Assembly (NCBI RefSeq): GCF_000712075.1
Contig: NZ_JONW01000005.1
Location: 749,001 to 813,000 of the forward strand
Direction: 5' to 3'
DNA: 64,000 bases
Source of the DNA: Caulobacter sp. UNC358MFTsu5.1
Lineage (GTDB): Bacteria; Pseudomonadota; Alphaproteobacteria; Caulobacterales; Caulobacteraceae
Below, in pieces: positions 8,663 to 16,045 of this stretch. Every line of letters begins with the position of its first letter. Position 1 is the stretch's first letter. The notes beneath the pieces were generated by a model. That model was not told the origin of the DNA. It saw only the letters and a list, made by a program, of their open reading frames with translations, and did no database searches. Both the position numbers and the translations under genes were made by a program.

Positions 8663-9112
8663 TTGGGCGAGAAGATCGGCGAGAAAAGCGGCGACGGGGC
8701 CAGCCTGACGCGGGCCCAGTACGTGGCGCTGGCGACCTTCCGCTACGAGCTGCGCCGCTTCATGGCGTTCAGCGAGACCGCGGCCCACGGCGCGGGCCTG
8801 CCGGCCCAGCAGCACCAGGCCCTGCTGGCGATCGCCGGCTTCGACGGCGAGGGCGCCCCCACCGTGGGGACCCTGTCGGAGCGGCTGATGATCGCGCCGC
8901 ACACGGCCACCGAACTGACCTCGCGGATGGTCGAGGCCGACCTGATCAGCAAGGTCCCCTCGGCCGAGGACCGCCGCAAGGTCCGGCTGGCCCTGACGCC
9001 CAAGGCCGAGTCCCTGCTGGCCGACCTGAGCGCCGCCCACCTGCGGGAGCTGAAGTCCCTGGAGCCCGCCCTGAACGCCGCGCTGTCCCGCCTGACGCGC
9101 GACCGCGCCTGA
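8663..9112 (+). CDS. MarR family transcriptional regulator
   Basis: A dimeric winged-helix regulator of 149 residues. It shows a typical MarR layout: an N-terminal dimerisation helix (FRYELRRFMAFSE), LPAQQHQALLAI, a recognition region (LSERLMIAPHTATELTSRMVEADLI) and a wing with the conserved EDRRKVRLALT. The preferred start is TTG at 8663, with AAGGGGAG nine bases upstream; ATG at 8624 lies inside the palindromic operator. It is followed 13 bp later by an HPP membrane protein gene and is divergent from the ClC gene, so it probably controls both. Confidence 0.85.
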   Translation: MGEKIGEKSGDGASLTRAQYVALATFRYELRRFMAFSETAAHGAGLPAQQHQALLAIAGFDGEGAPTVGTLSERLMIAPHTATELTSRMVEADLISKVPSAEDRRKVRLALTPKAESLLADLSAAHLRELKSLEPALNAALSRLTRDRA

Positions 9113-9125
9113 CATCGAAAAGACC

Positions 9126-10256
9126 ATGCGACAGACCCTCGTCCAGGCCCTGCGCGGCCGCGCTCCCCTTCGCGCCCAGGACCTCCTGCGGTCCGGCCTG
9201 GGGGCGCTGCTGGGCATCCCCGTCACCGGCCTGCTGGCCCACCTGATCGCCAGCGGCAAGGCCTCGGCCCTCCCCCTGCTGATCCCGCCGATCGGCGCCT
9301 CGGCCGTGCTGGCCTTCGCCGTGCCGGCCAGCCCCCTGGCCCAGCCCCGGTCGATCATCGGCGGCAACATGGTTTCGGCGCTGGCCGGGGTGACCTGCGC
9401 CCTGGCCTTCCACGGCCATCCCGCCCTGGCGGCCGCCATGGCCGTGGCCTGCGCCATCGTCGCCATGGGCCTGCTGGGCTGCCTGCACCCGCCCGGCGGC
9501 GCCGTGGCCCTGGGCGCGGCCCTGGCCGCCGGTCCGGTCGGCGCGGCCTCCTACGCCTATGTCTTCGTGCCGGTCGGCCTGTGCTCGACCCTGCTGGTGC
9601 TGAGCGCCATGGCCTACGCCAGGGCCGTCGGACGCTCGTACCCGCACCGCGTGCCGCCGCCCGCCAACGTCCACGCCACCCAGGACGCCCCGCCGCTGCG
9701 CCGCGTCGGCTTCACGCCCCAGGACATCGACAACGCCCTGGCCCACTACGGCGACCTGCTGGACGTCGACGCCAAGGACCTGGACGCCCTGTTCCGCGAG
9801 GTCGAGCTCCAGGCCCACCGGCGCATCCACGCCCACATCCTGTGCAGCGACATCATGTCCCGAGACGTGTTGAGCGTGGACCTGCACCAGAGCGCGCAGA
9901 GCGCCCTGGCCTACATGCGGGCCCACGACCTGCGCTCGGCCCCGGTGGTCGACAACGAGCGCAGGGTGGTGGGGATGGTGCGCCGCGCCGAGCTGCAGAC
10001 CGGCCGCGACGGCCCGGTCGAGGCGGTGGTCGACCCGTTCGTGCACAAGGTCCGCCCCGGCACGGCCATCGAGGCCCTGCTGCCGATCCTGTCCAGCGGC
10101 GTGGCGCACGAGGCCATGGTGGTGGACGAGCACCGCGTGCTGCTGGGCATCATCACCCAGACCGACCTGCTGGGCGTGCTCTACCGCGCCCACATCGTCG
10201 AGGCCGTGGCGCTGCAGCGGGCCGAGGACGCGGGGTCGTTCGACCCGGCGATCTGA
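9126..10256 (+). CDS. HPP family membrane protein with CBS domains
   Basis: A 376-residue inner-membrane protein. The N-terminal ~170 residues form four to five hydrophobic helices and contain the HPP family signature CLHPPGGAVAL. The C-terminal ~130 residues hold a CBS pair (DIMSRDVLSVDLHQSAQSAL ... DEHRVLLGIITQTDLLGVL). Some HPP proteins have been linked to nitrite transport in chloroplasts and cyanobacteria, so anion transport is a reasonable but untested guess. It is co-transcribed with the upstream MarR gene. Like the neighbouring ClC protein, it combines a membrane domain with a CBS pair. Confidence 0.85.
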   Translation: MRQTLVQALRGRAPLRAQDLLRSGLGALLGIPVTGLLAHLIASGKASALPLLIPPIGASAVLAFAVPASPLAQPRSIIGGNMVSALAGVTCALAFHGHPALAAAMAVACAIVAMGLLGCLHPPGGAVALGAALAAGPVGAASYAYVFVPVGLCSTLLVLSAMAYARAVGRSYPHRVPPPANVHATQDAPPLRRVGFTPQDIDNALAHYGDLLDVDAKDLDALFREVELQAHRRIHAHILCSDIMSRDVLSVDLHQSAQSALAYMRAHDLRSAPVVDNERRVVGMVRRAELQTGRDGPVEAVVDPFVHKVRPGTAIEALLPILSSGVAHEAMVVDEHRVLLGIITQTDLLGVLYRAHIVEAVALQRAEDAGSFDPAI

Positions 10257-10268
10257 AGCGCTCCTTCT

Positions 10269-10381
10269 GTTGTCATCCCGGAAAGCGCGCTGCGCTTGTC
10301 CGGGACCCAGGTGACTGGGCGAATGCGGTGCGGCGGCCCCTGGGTCCCGGACAGCCCCTGCGGGGCTTCCGGGATGACAAC
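10269..10381. repeat. Intergenic palindromic repeat, family A (copy 1)
   Basis: This 113-bp element sits between the convergent HPP and MarC genes. It is bounded by GTTGTCATCCCGG and its exact reverse complement, with nested hairpins and an inner CCTGGGTCCCGGAC arm. Copies 2 to 4 occur at 13284, 17587 and 57016. The position and dyad structure would let its transcript act as a bidirectional terminator or an mRNA end stabiliser. Confidence 0.8.
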
Positions 10382-10405
10382 TTTTTTGGGCCCTTTGAAG
10401 AAGCT

Positions 10406-11143
10406 CTAGCCCTTCGGCGGGATCCACCCGAAGAAGTCGCCCACCCCGGTCAGCAGGAACTGCATGCCGATACAGATCAGCAGGAAGCCGAAGATGCGGG
10501 TCATGGCGTCCATGCCGCCCTGGCCCAGGAATCGGACCATCAGCTCGGCGGCCCGCAGGATCACGAAGGCGATGACCAGGGTCACGGCCATGCCCAGGAT
10601 CACCCCGCCGTAGACGATCACCCACTTGTCCGGATAGTTGCCGCGGATCGCGGCCGCGGCGCTGAGCACCACCGAGATCGAGCCCGGCCCGGCCAGGCTG
10701 GGCATGGCCAGGGGCGTGAAGGCCACGTCCAGTTCCTGGGCCTGGCTCTCGCTGGCCACGGCCTCGGCGGTCGACGGCTTGGGGAACAGCATCCCAAACC
10801 CGACGCTGAGGATGATCAGCCCGCCGGCCGAGCGGATGCCCGGGATCGAGATGCCGAAGAACTCGACGATGGCCGAGCCCAACAGCAGGAAGGTCGCCAG
10901 GATGGCGAAGGCGTAGACGCAGGCGCGGATGGCCTGCTGCTTGCGCTTCTTGGCGTCGAACCCCGCGGTCAGCGACACGTAGAGCGGCGCCGTGCTGAAC
11001 GGGTTCATGATCGGGAACAGCGCGCCGATCGTCAGGATCAGGGCTTCGGCGAAGATCGGAATGGGCGTGCTCCCGCGGATCGGCGGCGCGACGGATTTCG
11101 CGCGTCGCCGCGAGTCTGACCGTGGGCGGACCGTCCAGGCCAT
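10406..11143 (-). CDS. MarC family integral membrane protein
   Basis: A MarC/UPF0056 family membrane protein with six predicted helices. The N-terminal family signature LILTIGALFPIMNPFSTAPLY is followed by FITLF-like helices, SLAGPGSISVVL and a final helix near GMQFLLTGVGDFF. The family was once tied to multiple antibiotic resistance, but that link was withdrawn, and the true role is unknown. The start is uncertain. ATG at 11143 gives 245 residues with a basic ~30-residue extension. Family members usually begin near the FAEALIL segment, but no standard start codon is there in frame. Confidence 0.8.
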   Translation of the reverse strand: MAWTVRPRSDSRRRAKSVAPPIRGSTPIPIFAEALILTIGALFPIMNPFSTAPLYVSLTAGFDAKKRKQQAIRACVYAFAILATFLLLGSAIVEFFGISIPGIRSAGGLIILSVGFGMLFPKPSTAEAVASESQAQELDVAFTPLAMPSLAGPGSISVVLSAAAAIRGNYPDKWVIVYGGVILGMAVTLVIAFVILRAAELMVRFLGQGGMDAMTRIFGFLLICIGMQFLLTGVGDFFGWIPPKG

Positions 11144-11254
11144 CCAGCGCAGACCTGATAAGCGCCGCCCAAACTCCGCATTCGCGGCCTCGCCGCCCTT
11201 GCCCGCAGCGGCCGCGCCGGGCAGAACGGTCGCGTGGCGTATCGGGGGCGAACC

Positions 11255-12829
11255 ATGCGGACTGTTCTTCACGCGGCGGCGTTCGCCGCGATCCTGGCGC
11301 TGGCCGGTCCGGCCCTCGCCCGCGACACGCAACCCCGGCTGCCCGCGTCGGCGGCCTCGCCCGTGGACGAGGACCTGCGCCTCGCCTTCCAGGACGCCAA
11401 CGATCACATCGAGCGCGGGGAATACCTCCAGGCCTATGGGGCGTTGGAAACCCTGACCGGCAAGCCGACCTTCCAATCCGCCACGAGCGCGCTGCGCCAT
11501 GCGACCTGGTTCCTGATGGCCGGAACCGCGGGGGAAGCCCGCGACTGGCCCAAGGCCCGGGCGGCGATCGAGAAGGCCGTCGCCTTTTCGGAAGCCGACG
11601 CCACGGACTGGCAGGTCCGCATCCAGATCGCCCGCTCCAGCGGCGACACGGCCGACGGCCTCAGGAGCATCGCGGTCATGGCCCGGCGCTTCCCGAAGGG
11701 CCTGACCGCCCTTTCGGACGAGGACATCGGACGCTGGTTCGATCGCGCCAAGCTCGAGACCGACCAGGACCTGGCCTTCGACTTCGTCGACGCCCTGCTG
11801 ACCCACTGGACGCCCAACGACCCGTTCGTCGACCCGTTCGTCGAGCTGAACGGCATGCGGCAGGTCCAGGTCGAGGGCCTGCTGCGCCAGGGCCGGACGG
11901 CCCAGGCGATCGCGGCCACGCGGAAGATCGACAATCCCGACGTCCTGATCGCCATGCGCGCCGACAAGCGCTTCGACGCGCTTTCGGCGGCCGATCCCGC
12001 CCTGCTGGACCCCAAGCCCGCCGCCCTGCGGCAACTGGCCAGGATCGACGCGCTCTACCCCGCCCACACCGACCTGCTGTCCGGCGTCGACGCGCGGACC
12101 AGCGCCCTGCTGGACTTGAATCGAGGCGAGGAGGCCCTGGCCTTCGTCGAAACGGCCATCACCCGCGCCCAGAAGGATCCCCGCGCCTTCAAGGACATCG
12201 ACACCCGGCTGGGCTGGACGATCAACCTCAAGAACCTCGCCCTGGGGTCGCTGGGCCGCGACGAGGAGGCGCTCGAGGCCCTCGAGACCGCAGCCCGGGT
12301 GCCCGAGAAGGGCAAGGCGAACATCAACCAGACCCTCAATCTCGCCGGCCAGCAGATGCGGATGGGCCGCTTCAAGGCCGCGCTGGCGACGGTGGCCTCG
12401 GTGCGCGACGACCGCCTCAGCCCCTACGGCAGGGCCGTGGACCTGCGGATCACCGCCTGCTCCGCCACCCAGCTCGGCGATCTCGCCACCGCCGACGAGG
12501 CGCTGCGGCAATTGCGCGGCGTGAAGCTGGAGGCCAAGCGGCAACTGGAGGACGCCTTGCTGTGCCGGGGCGACCTGGACGGCGCGGCGGCCATGCTGAT
12601 CGAGCGGCTGCAAAGTCCCGTCCAGCGCAACCTGGCGCTGGCCGGCCTGCAGGTCGCGCCGCTGCGCCCCTCGCCGCTTCCGCTGGACGTGACGCTTCGG
12701 CAGCGCATCGCCGAGCTTTGCGCCAGGCCCGACGTCCGCGCCGCCATCGACGCGGTCGGCCGCGTGATCAGCTACAGCCCCGAGGACCTGTGGCCGCCGA
12801 AGCCGTCGGCGGCGGGCAAGGCGCGCTGA
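11255..12829 (+). CDS. Exported alpha-helical hypothetical protein
   Basis: A protein of 524 residues with a cleavable signal peptide (MRTVLHAAAFAAILALAGPALA). The rest is an Ala/Leu-rich helical solenoid with degenerate tetratricopeptide-like repeats (for example NDHIERGEYLQAYGALETL, NRGEEALAFVETAI, LGRDEEALEALETAA). I recognise no catalytic motif. It is probably a periplasmic TPR-type scaffold or binding protein. ATG at 11255 with GGGGGCG just upstream is chosen over an earlier codon because it starts the signal peptide directly. It is divergent from marC, and no operon partner is evident. Confidence 0.7.
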   Translation: MRTVLHAAAFAAILALAGPALARDTQPRLPASAASPVDEDLRLAFQDANDHIERGEYLQAYGALETLTGKPTFQSATSALRHATWFLMAGTAGEARDWPKARAAIEKAVAFSEADATDWQVRIQIARSSGDTADGLRSIAVMARRFPKGLTALSDEDIGRWFDRAKLETDQDLAFDFVDALLTHWTPNDPFVDPFVELNGMRQVQVEGLLRQGRTAQAIAATRKIDNPDVLIAMRADKRFDALSAADPALLDPKPAALRQLARIDALYPAHTDLLSGVDARTSALLDLNRGEEALAFVETAITRAQKDPRAFKDIDTRLGWTINLKNLALGSLGRDEEALEALETAARVPEKGKANINQTLNLAGQQMRMGRFKAALATVASVRDDRLSPYGRAVDLRITACSATQLGDLATADEALRQLRGVKLEAKRQLEDALLCRGDLDGAAAMLIERLQSPVQRNLALAGLQVAPLRPSPLPLDVTLRQRIAELCARPDVRAAIDAVGRVISYSPEDLWPPKPSAAGKAR

Positions 12830-12881
12830 GCCGTCCAGCCGGTGGTTTGACATTTCGCGGCCGGGCTGGCGCCCTGCCCGC

Positions 12882-13280
12882 ATGACGGAGCTCTTCCGCC
12901 TTTCCGGCGCCGTGCGGCGCGACCCCGAGATCGAGGCCTGGTTCGCCGCGCCCCACCACGACCTGCGCCGCCTGGCCCAGCCGTGGTTCGAGCGCCTGCG
13001 CGCGGCCGGGCCGGACGTCGGCGAACTGCTGCACGACGGCCATCCCACCGCCTGCGTCGGCGGCGCGGCCTTCGCCTATGTCGACGCCTTCAGCGCCCAC
13101 GTGAACCTCGGCTTCTTCCACGGCGCCGACCTCCCCGATCCGGCGGGCCTGCTGGAAGGCGCGGGCAAGCGCATGCGGCACGTGAAGGTCCGCTGGGGCA
13201 AGCCGGTCGACGAGCCGGCGCTGGAGGCGCTGATCGCGGCCGCGTACCGGGACATCAGGGCCCGGCTGGAGGGGGAGTAA
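12882..13280 (+). CDS. DUF1801 domain protein
   Basis: A 132-residue cytoplasmic protein matching the DUF1801 (YdhG-like) fold. It has an N-terminal helix, a central ELLHDGHPTACVGGAAFAYVDAF strand-turn-strand segment, the HVNLGFFHGADLPDP stretch typical of the family, and a C-terminal helix. The biochemical role of the family is unknown. It lies 52 bp after the exported TPR-like gene on the same strand and is followed by a family A repeat. Confidence 0.7.
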   Translation: MTELFRLSGAVRRDPEIEAWFAAPHHDLRRLAQPWFERLRAAGPDVGELLHDGHPTACVGGAAFAYVDAFSAHVNLGFFHGADLPDPAGLLEGAGKRMRHVKVRWGKPVDEPALEALIAAAYRDIRARLEGE

Positions 13281-13283
13281 ATA

Positions 13284-13393
13284 GTTGTCATCCCGGAAGC
13301 CTCGCAGAGGCTGTCCGGGACCCAGGGGACCGGGCGAGGGCGGTGCGGTTGTCCTGGGTCCCGGCTCTACGCTTCGCTTCGGCCGGGATGACA
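13284..13393. repeat. Intergenic palindromic repeat, family A (copy 2)
   Basis: This element of about 110 bp lies between the convergent DUF1801 and GFA genes. It starts GTTGTCATCCCGG and ends CCGGGATGACA, with internal GTCCGGGACCC and GGGTCCCGG arms. The outer arms are slightly eroded on the right compared with copy 1. Confidence 0.75.
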
Positions 13394-13401
13394 CCTGATT
13401 T

Positions 13402-13815
13402 TCAATCCGGCATGGCGTCGTACTGCGGCAGGTCCAGGGGCTTGACCCAGTGCAGCCGGCGCATGTCGAACATCTCCAGCTTCGGCGCGATCAGGTCGGG
13501 CTGGTCCAGGCTGCCCAACTGGACGAAGACCGTTCCCGGGAACGTCTCGAGATTGTCGGTGAACACCCGCGAGCCGCACTCCGGGCAGAAGTTGCGATCC
13601 AGGCCCTTGCCGGAATTGGCGATGTAATGGAACGCCTTGGGCTGGCCGCTGAGCAGCTCGAAGTCGTCGGCCGGCACGCCGAAGAAGGTCGCCATCTCGC
13701 CGCCCGACGCCCGCTTGCAGTCGTTGCAATGGCAGTTGGCGATGAAGCTGGGGTCGGTGTCGAACTGGAACTTCACGGCGCCGCAGGCGCACTGGGCCGT
13801 ATACTTCTTGGGCAT
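13402..13815 (-). CDS. GFA/CENP-V family zinc protein
   Basis: A 137-residue protein of the GFA (glutathione-dependent formaldehyde-activating enzyme-like) family. It has the full set of zinc-binding cysteines: CACGAVKF, NCHCNDCKRASG and FCPECGSRVF. Relatives include Gfa, but most members have no assigned reaction, and the name does not prove formaldehyde activity. It is a single gene, convergent with DUF1801 across a family A repeat. Confidence 0.85.
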   Translation of the reverse strand: MPKKYTAQCACGAVKFQFDTDPSFIANCHCNDCKRASGGEMATFFGVPADDFELLSGQPKAFHYIANSGKGLDRNFCPECGSRVFTDNLETFPGTVFVQLGSLDQPDLIAPKLEMFDMRRLHWVKPLDLPQYDAMPD

Positions 13816-13908
13816 GTCGTCTCCGTTCGGTCTGACGAGGAAGGCGAGAAGTCACGCAAGGGTACGGGCGGCGATGCTTCCATCGCTCCGGTCGTCAGGC
13901 AAGCGGGA

Positions 13909-14340
13909 TCAGCGGTCGAACTTGGTCGACAGGATGATCGACGACGTCGTGCGCTCCACGCCCGCCACGTGCCCGATCCTGTCCAGCACGGTGTCCATCT
14001 CGGCGACGGTGGCCGTGGCGGCGAAGGCGATCATGTCGTAGTCGCCGCTGACCGAGTGCAGCAGCCTCACCTGCGGGATGGCGCGCAGGGCGGCCTCGAC
14101 GGCGCGGGCCTCCTTGGGGCCGATCTTGATCATCACGTGCACCCGCACCGCCCCGTGCTCCAGGTCGGGCGCCAGGCGGGCGCCGTAGCCCAGGATCACC
14201 CCGTCGCGCTCCAGCCGCTCGATCCGGCTCTGGACCGTGGTGCGCGAGCGGCCCACCCGCCGGGCCAGGTCGGCGGTCGAGGCCCGGCCGTTGTCCTTCA
14301 GGGCGGCGATCAGCTTCTGGTCGATGGAGTCGATAGGCAT
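13909..14340 (-). CDS. Lrp/AsnC family transcriptional regulator
   Basis: A 143-residue feast/famine regulator. It has an N-terminal HTH (STADLARRVGRSRTTVQSRIERLERDGVI) and a C-terminal RAM/ligand-binding domain (KEARAVEAALRAIPQVRLLHSVSGDYDM). It is divergent from a lysine-catabolism gene set (D-2-hydroxyglutarate dehydrogenase, aminoadipate-semialdehyde dehydrogenase, HglS). Three 10-bp direct repeats at exact 22-bp spacing lie in the shared promoter. It probably senses lysine or a pathway intermediate and controls the cluster and itself; that assignment is inferred from context. Confidence 0.9.
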   Translation of the reverse strand: MPIDSIDQKLIAALKDNGRASTADLARRVGRSRTTVQSRIERLERDGVILGYGARLAPDLEHGAVRVHVMIKIGPKEARAVEAALRAIPQVRLLHSVSGDYDMIAFAATATVAEMDTVLDRIGHVAGVERTTSSIILSTKFDR

Positions 14341-14363
14341 TTCGTCGAGGCTTCCCTACATAT

Positions 14364-14417
14364 CGCCGAAACTTAGACTGCGAACCGACGAAACCGCCAC
14401 TAGGATTCGACGAAACG
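14364..14417. promoter_or_regulatory. Three 22-bp-phased direct repeats (putative Lrp sites)
   Basis: CGCCGAAACT, CGACGAAACC and CGACGAAACG begin at 14364, 14386 and 14408. The step is 22 bp both times, so the copies face the same side of the helix. They sit between the divergent lrp-like and D-2-hydroxyglutarate dehydrogenase genes. A reverse-oriented copy of the core (TTCGTCG) lies at 14341-14347 next to the lrp start. Phased arrays are typical of Lrp-family octamer binding. Confidence 0.6.
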
Positions 14418-14453
14418 GCGGGGATGATGTCCGCCCCTGGAGGTTCACCGCCT

Positions 14454-15869
14454 GTGCTGGACAAAGCCCATCAAGAGGCCCTCGCCCTGATCGTCGGTCC
14501 TCACGGACTGATCGTCGAGGCGGCCGACCGCGCCGCCTACGAGACCCCGGCCCGCTACGCCGGCGGGACGGCGGCGGCCGTGGTGCGTCCGGCGACCACC
14601 GCCCAGGTCTCGGCCGCGGTCGGCTACTGCGTGCGCCACAACCTCCCCTTCGTGCCCCAGGGCGCCAATACCGGCCTGGCCGGCGGCTCGACGCCCGACG
14701 CCGGCGGCGCCCAGGTCGTGCTGTCGCTGGATCGTCTGACGGGTCCGCTGGAGATCGACGCCGACGACCGCACGGCCACCGTCGGCGCCGGCGTGCGCCT
14801 GTCGACCCTGAACGCGGCGCTGGAGCCGCACGGCCTGTTCCTGCCCATCGACCTGGGCGCCGACCCGTCGCTGGGCGGCATGGCGGCCACCAACACCGGC
14901 GGGGCGCGGTTCCTGCGCTATGGCGACATGCGGCGGCATGTCCTGGGCCTGGAAGTCGTGCTGGCCGATGCGGCGGGCACGGTGCTGACCCTGTCGCACG
15001 GCCTGCGCAAGGACAACGCCGCCGTCGCCCTGCGCCAGCTGTTCGTCGGCGGTTGCGGGGCGTTCGGGGTGATCACCAAGGTCACCGTCGAGGTCCACCA
15101 CCGCCCGCGCCAGAGCGCCACCGCCCTGCTGGTCCCGCGCGACGCCGACGCGATCCTGCCGCTGCTGCTGGCCTTCGAGGCCCAGGCCGGATCGAGCCTG
15201 ACCGCCTTCGAGGGCATGTCGAAGGCCGCCATGACCCGGGCCATCGACCACGTGCCGTCGCTCAGCAATCCCTTCGCCGGCGGCGTCCCCGACTACGCCG
15301 TGCTGGTCGAGCTGACCCGGACCTGGGCCCCGCGCGAGGGCGAGGCGAGCCTGGACGAGGTGCTGCAGCAGATCGCGGGCGACCTGCTCGAACGCGACGA
15401 CACGCCCCTCGCCGACGCCCTGTTCGGCCCGGCCGAAAAGATGTGGGCCCTGCGCCATGGGCTGTCGGAAGGGCTGCGGGCCAGCGGCCCCGTCTTGGGG
15501 TTCGACCTCAGCTTCCGCCGCCGCGACCTGGCGCGGTTCCGCCGCGAGGCGGTGCTGATGCTGGAGGCCGACTTCCCCGACTTCGCCCTGTGCGACTTCG
15601 GCCACGTGGCCGACGGCGGGGTGCACTTCAACCTGGTCGGCTCCACCGATGCCGAACGTCGCGCGGCCCTGCGCGAGGCGGTCCTCGGCCTGGCGGTCGA
15701 CGGCTTCGGCGCCAGCTTCAGCGGCGAGCACGGCCTGGGCCGCGCCTTCCAGGACGCCTACGACCGCTTCACGCCCCGGCTGGTGCAGGACTACAGCGCG
15801 GCCGTGGCGGCGGTGTTCGGGACGGGGTCGGCGAGCGTGCGGCTGGGGCCGGTCAGCGGGGCCAATTGA
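14454..15869 (+). CDS. FAD-linked oxidase, likely D-2-hydroxyglutarate dehydrogenase
   Basis: An FAD enzyme of 471 residues from the GlcD/D2HGDH family. It should oxidise D-2-hydroxyglutarate to 2-oxoglutarate and pass electrons to the respiratory chain. The PCMH-type FAD domain shows PQGANTGLAGGSTPD and GADPSLGGMAATNTGG, and the C-terminal domain has FGHVADGGVHFN and SGEHGLGR. GTG at 14454, with GGAGG ten bases upstream, is preferred; ATG at 14424 (10 codons earlier) is possible. The HglS-type enzyme encoded downstream would make its substrate, which supports this assignment over glycolate or lactate oxidation. Confidence 0.8.
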   Translation: MLDKAHQEALALIVGPHGLIVEAADRAAYETPARYAGGTAAAVVRPATTAQVSAAVGYCVRHNLPFVPQGANTGLAGGSTPDAGGAQVVLSLDRLTGPLEIDADDRTATVGAGVRLSTLNAALEPHGLFLPIDLGADPSLGGMAATNTGGARFLRYGDMRRHVLGLEVVLADAAGTVLTLSHGLRKDNAAVALRQLFVGGCGAFGVITKVTVEVHHRPRQSATALLVPRDADAILPLLLAFEAQAGSSLTAFEGMSKAAMTRAIDHVPSLSNPFAGGVPDYAVLVELTRTWAPREGEASLDEVLQQIAGDLLERDDTPLADALFGPAEKMWALRHGLSEGLRASGPVLGFDLSFRRRDLARFRREAVLMLEADFPDFALCDFGHVADGGVHFNLVGSTDAERRAALREAVLGLAVDGFGASFSGEHGLGRAFQDAYDRFTPRLVQDYSAAVAAVFGTGSASVRLGPVSGAN

Positions 15870-15888
15870 ACTATGACCTTTACTTCAA

Positions 15889-16015
15889 CCGCTCATCCCG
15901 GCGAATGCCGGGACCCAGATGGAATGGCTTTGAGGCGGGCTCCTCGAACTCAGAGCTGATCCAGCCCGACACACCGCCAAAGGATCTGGGTCCCGGCATT
16001 CGCCGGGATGAGCGG
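15889..16015. repeat. Intergenic palindromic repeat, family B (full copy)
   Basis: A 127-bp element with perfect 32-bp terminal inverted repeats at 15889-15920 and 15984-16015, opening CCGCTCATCCCGGCGAATGC. Each arm contains its own hairpin (CCCGGCGAATGCCGGG). It lies between two co-directional genes of the lysine cluster. Shorter copies occur at 18763 and 27887, and a degenerate full-length copy at 22136. Confidence 0.85.
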
Positions 16016-16045
16016 ATCAGAAAATAGATTTCCAGGACTGCCAGC

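Noticed and set aside
6734..9466. A 910-codon open frame on the minus strand across the ClC, MarR and HPP genes
   Set aside because: Its composition is Arg/Gly/Pro-rich, as expected from a shadow frame in very GC-rich DNA. The ClC, MarR and HPP frames all have family motifs and ribosome binding sites.
13402..13815. Assignment as a formaldehyde-activating enzyme
   Set aside because: Only the zinc-binding fold is shown, and no formaldehyde dehydrogenase genes are nearby, so only the family name is given.
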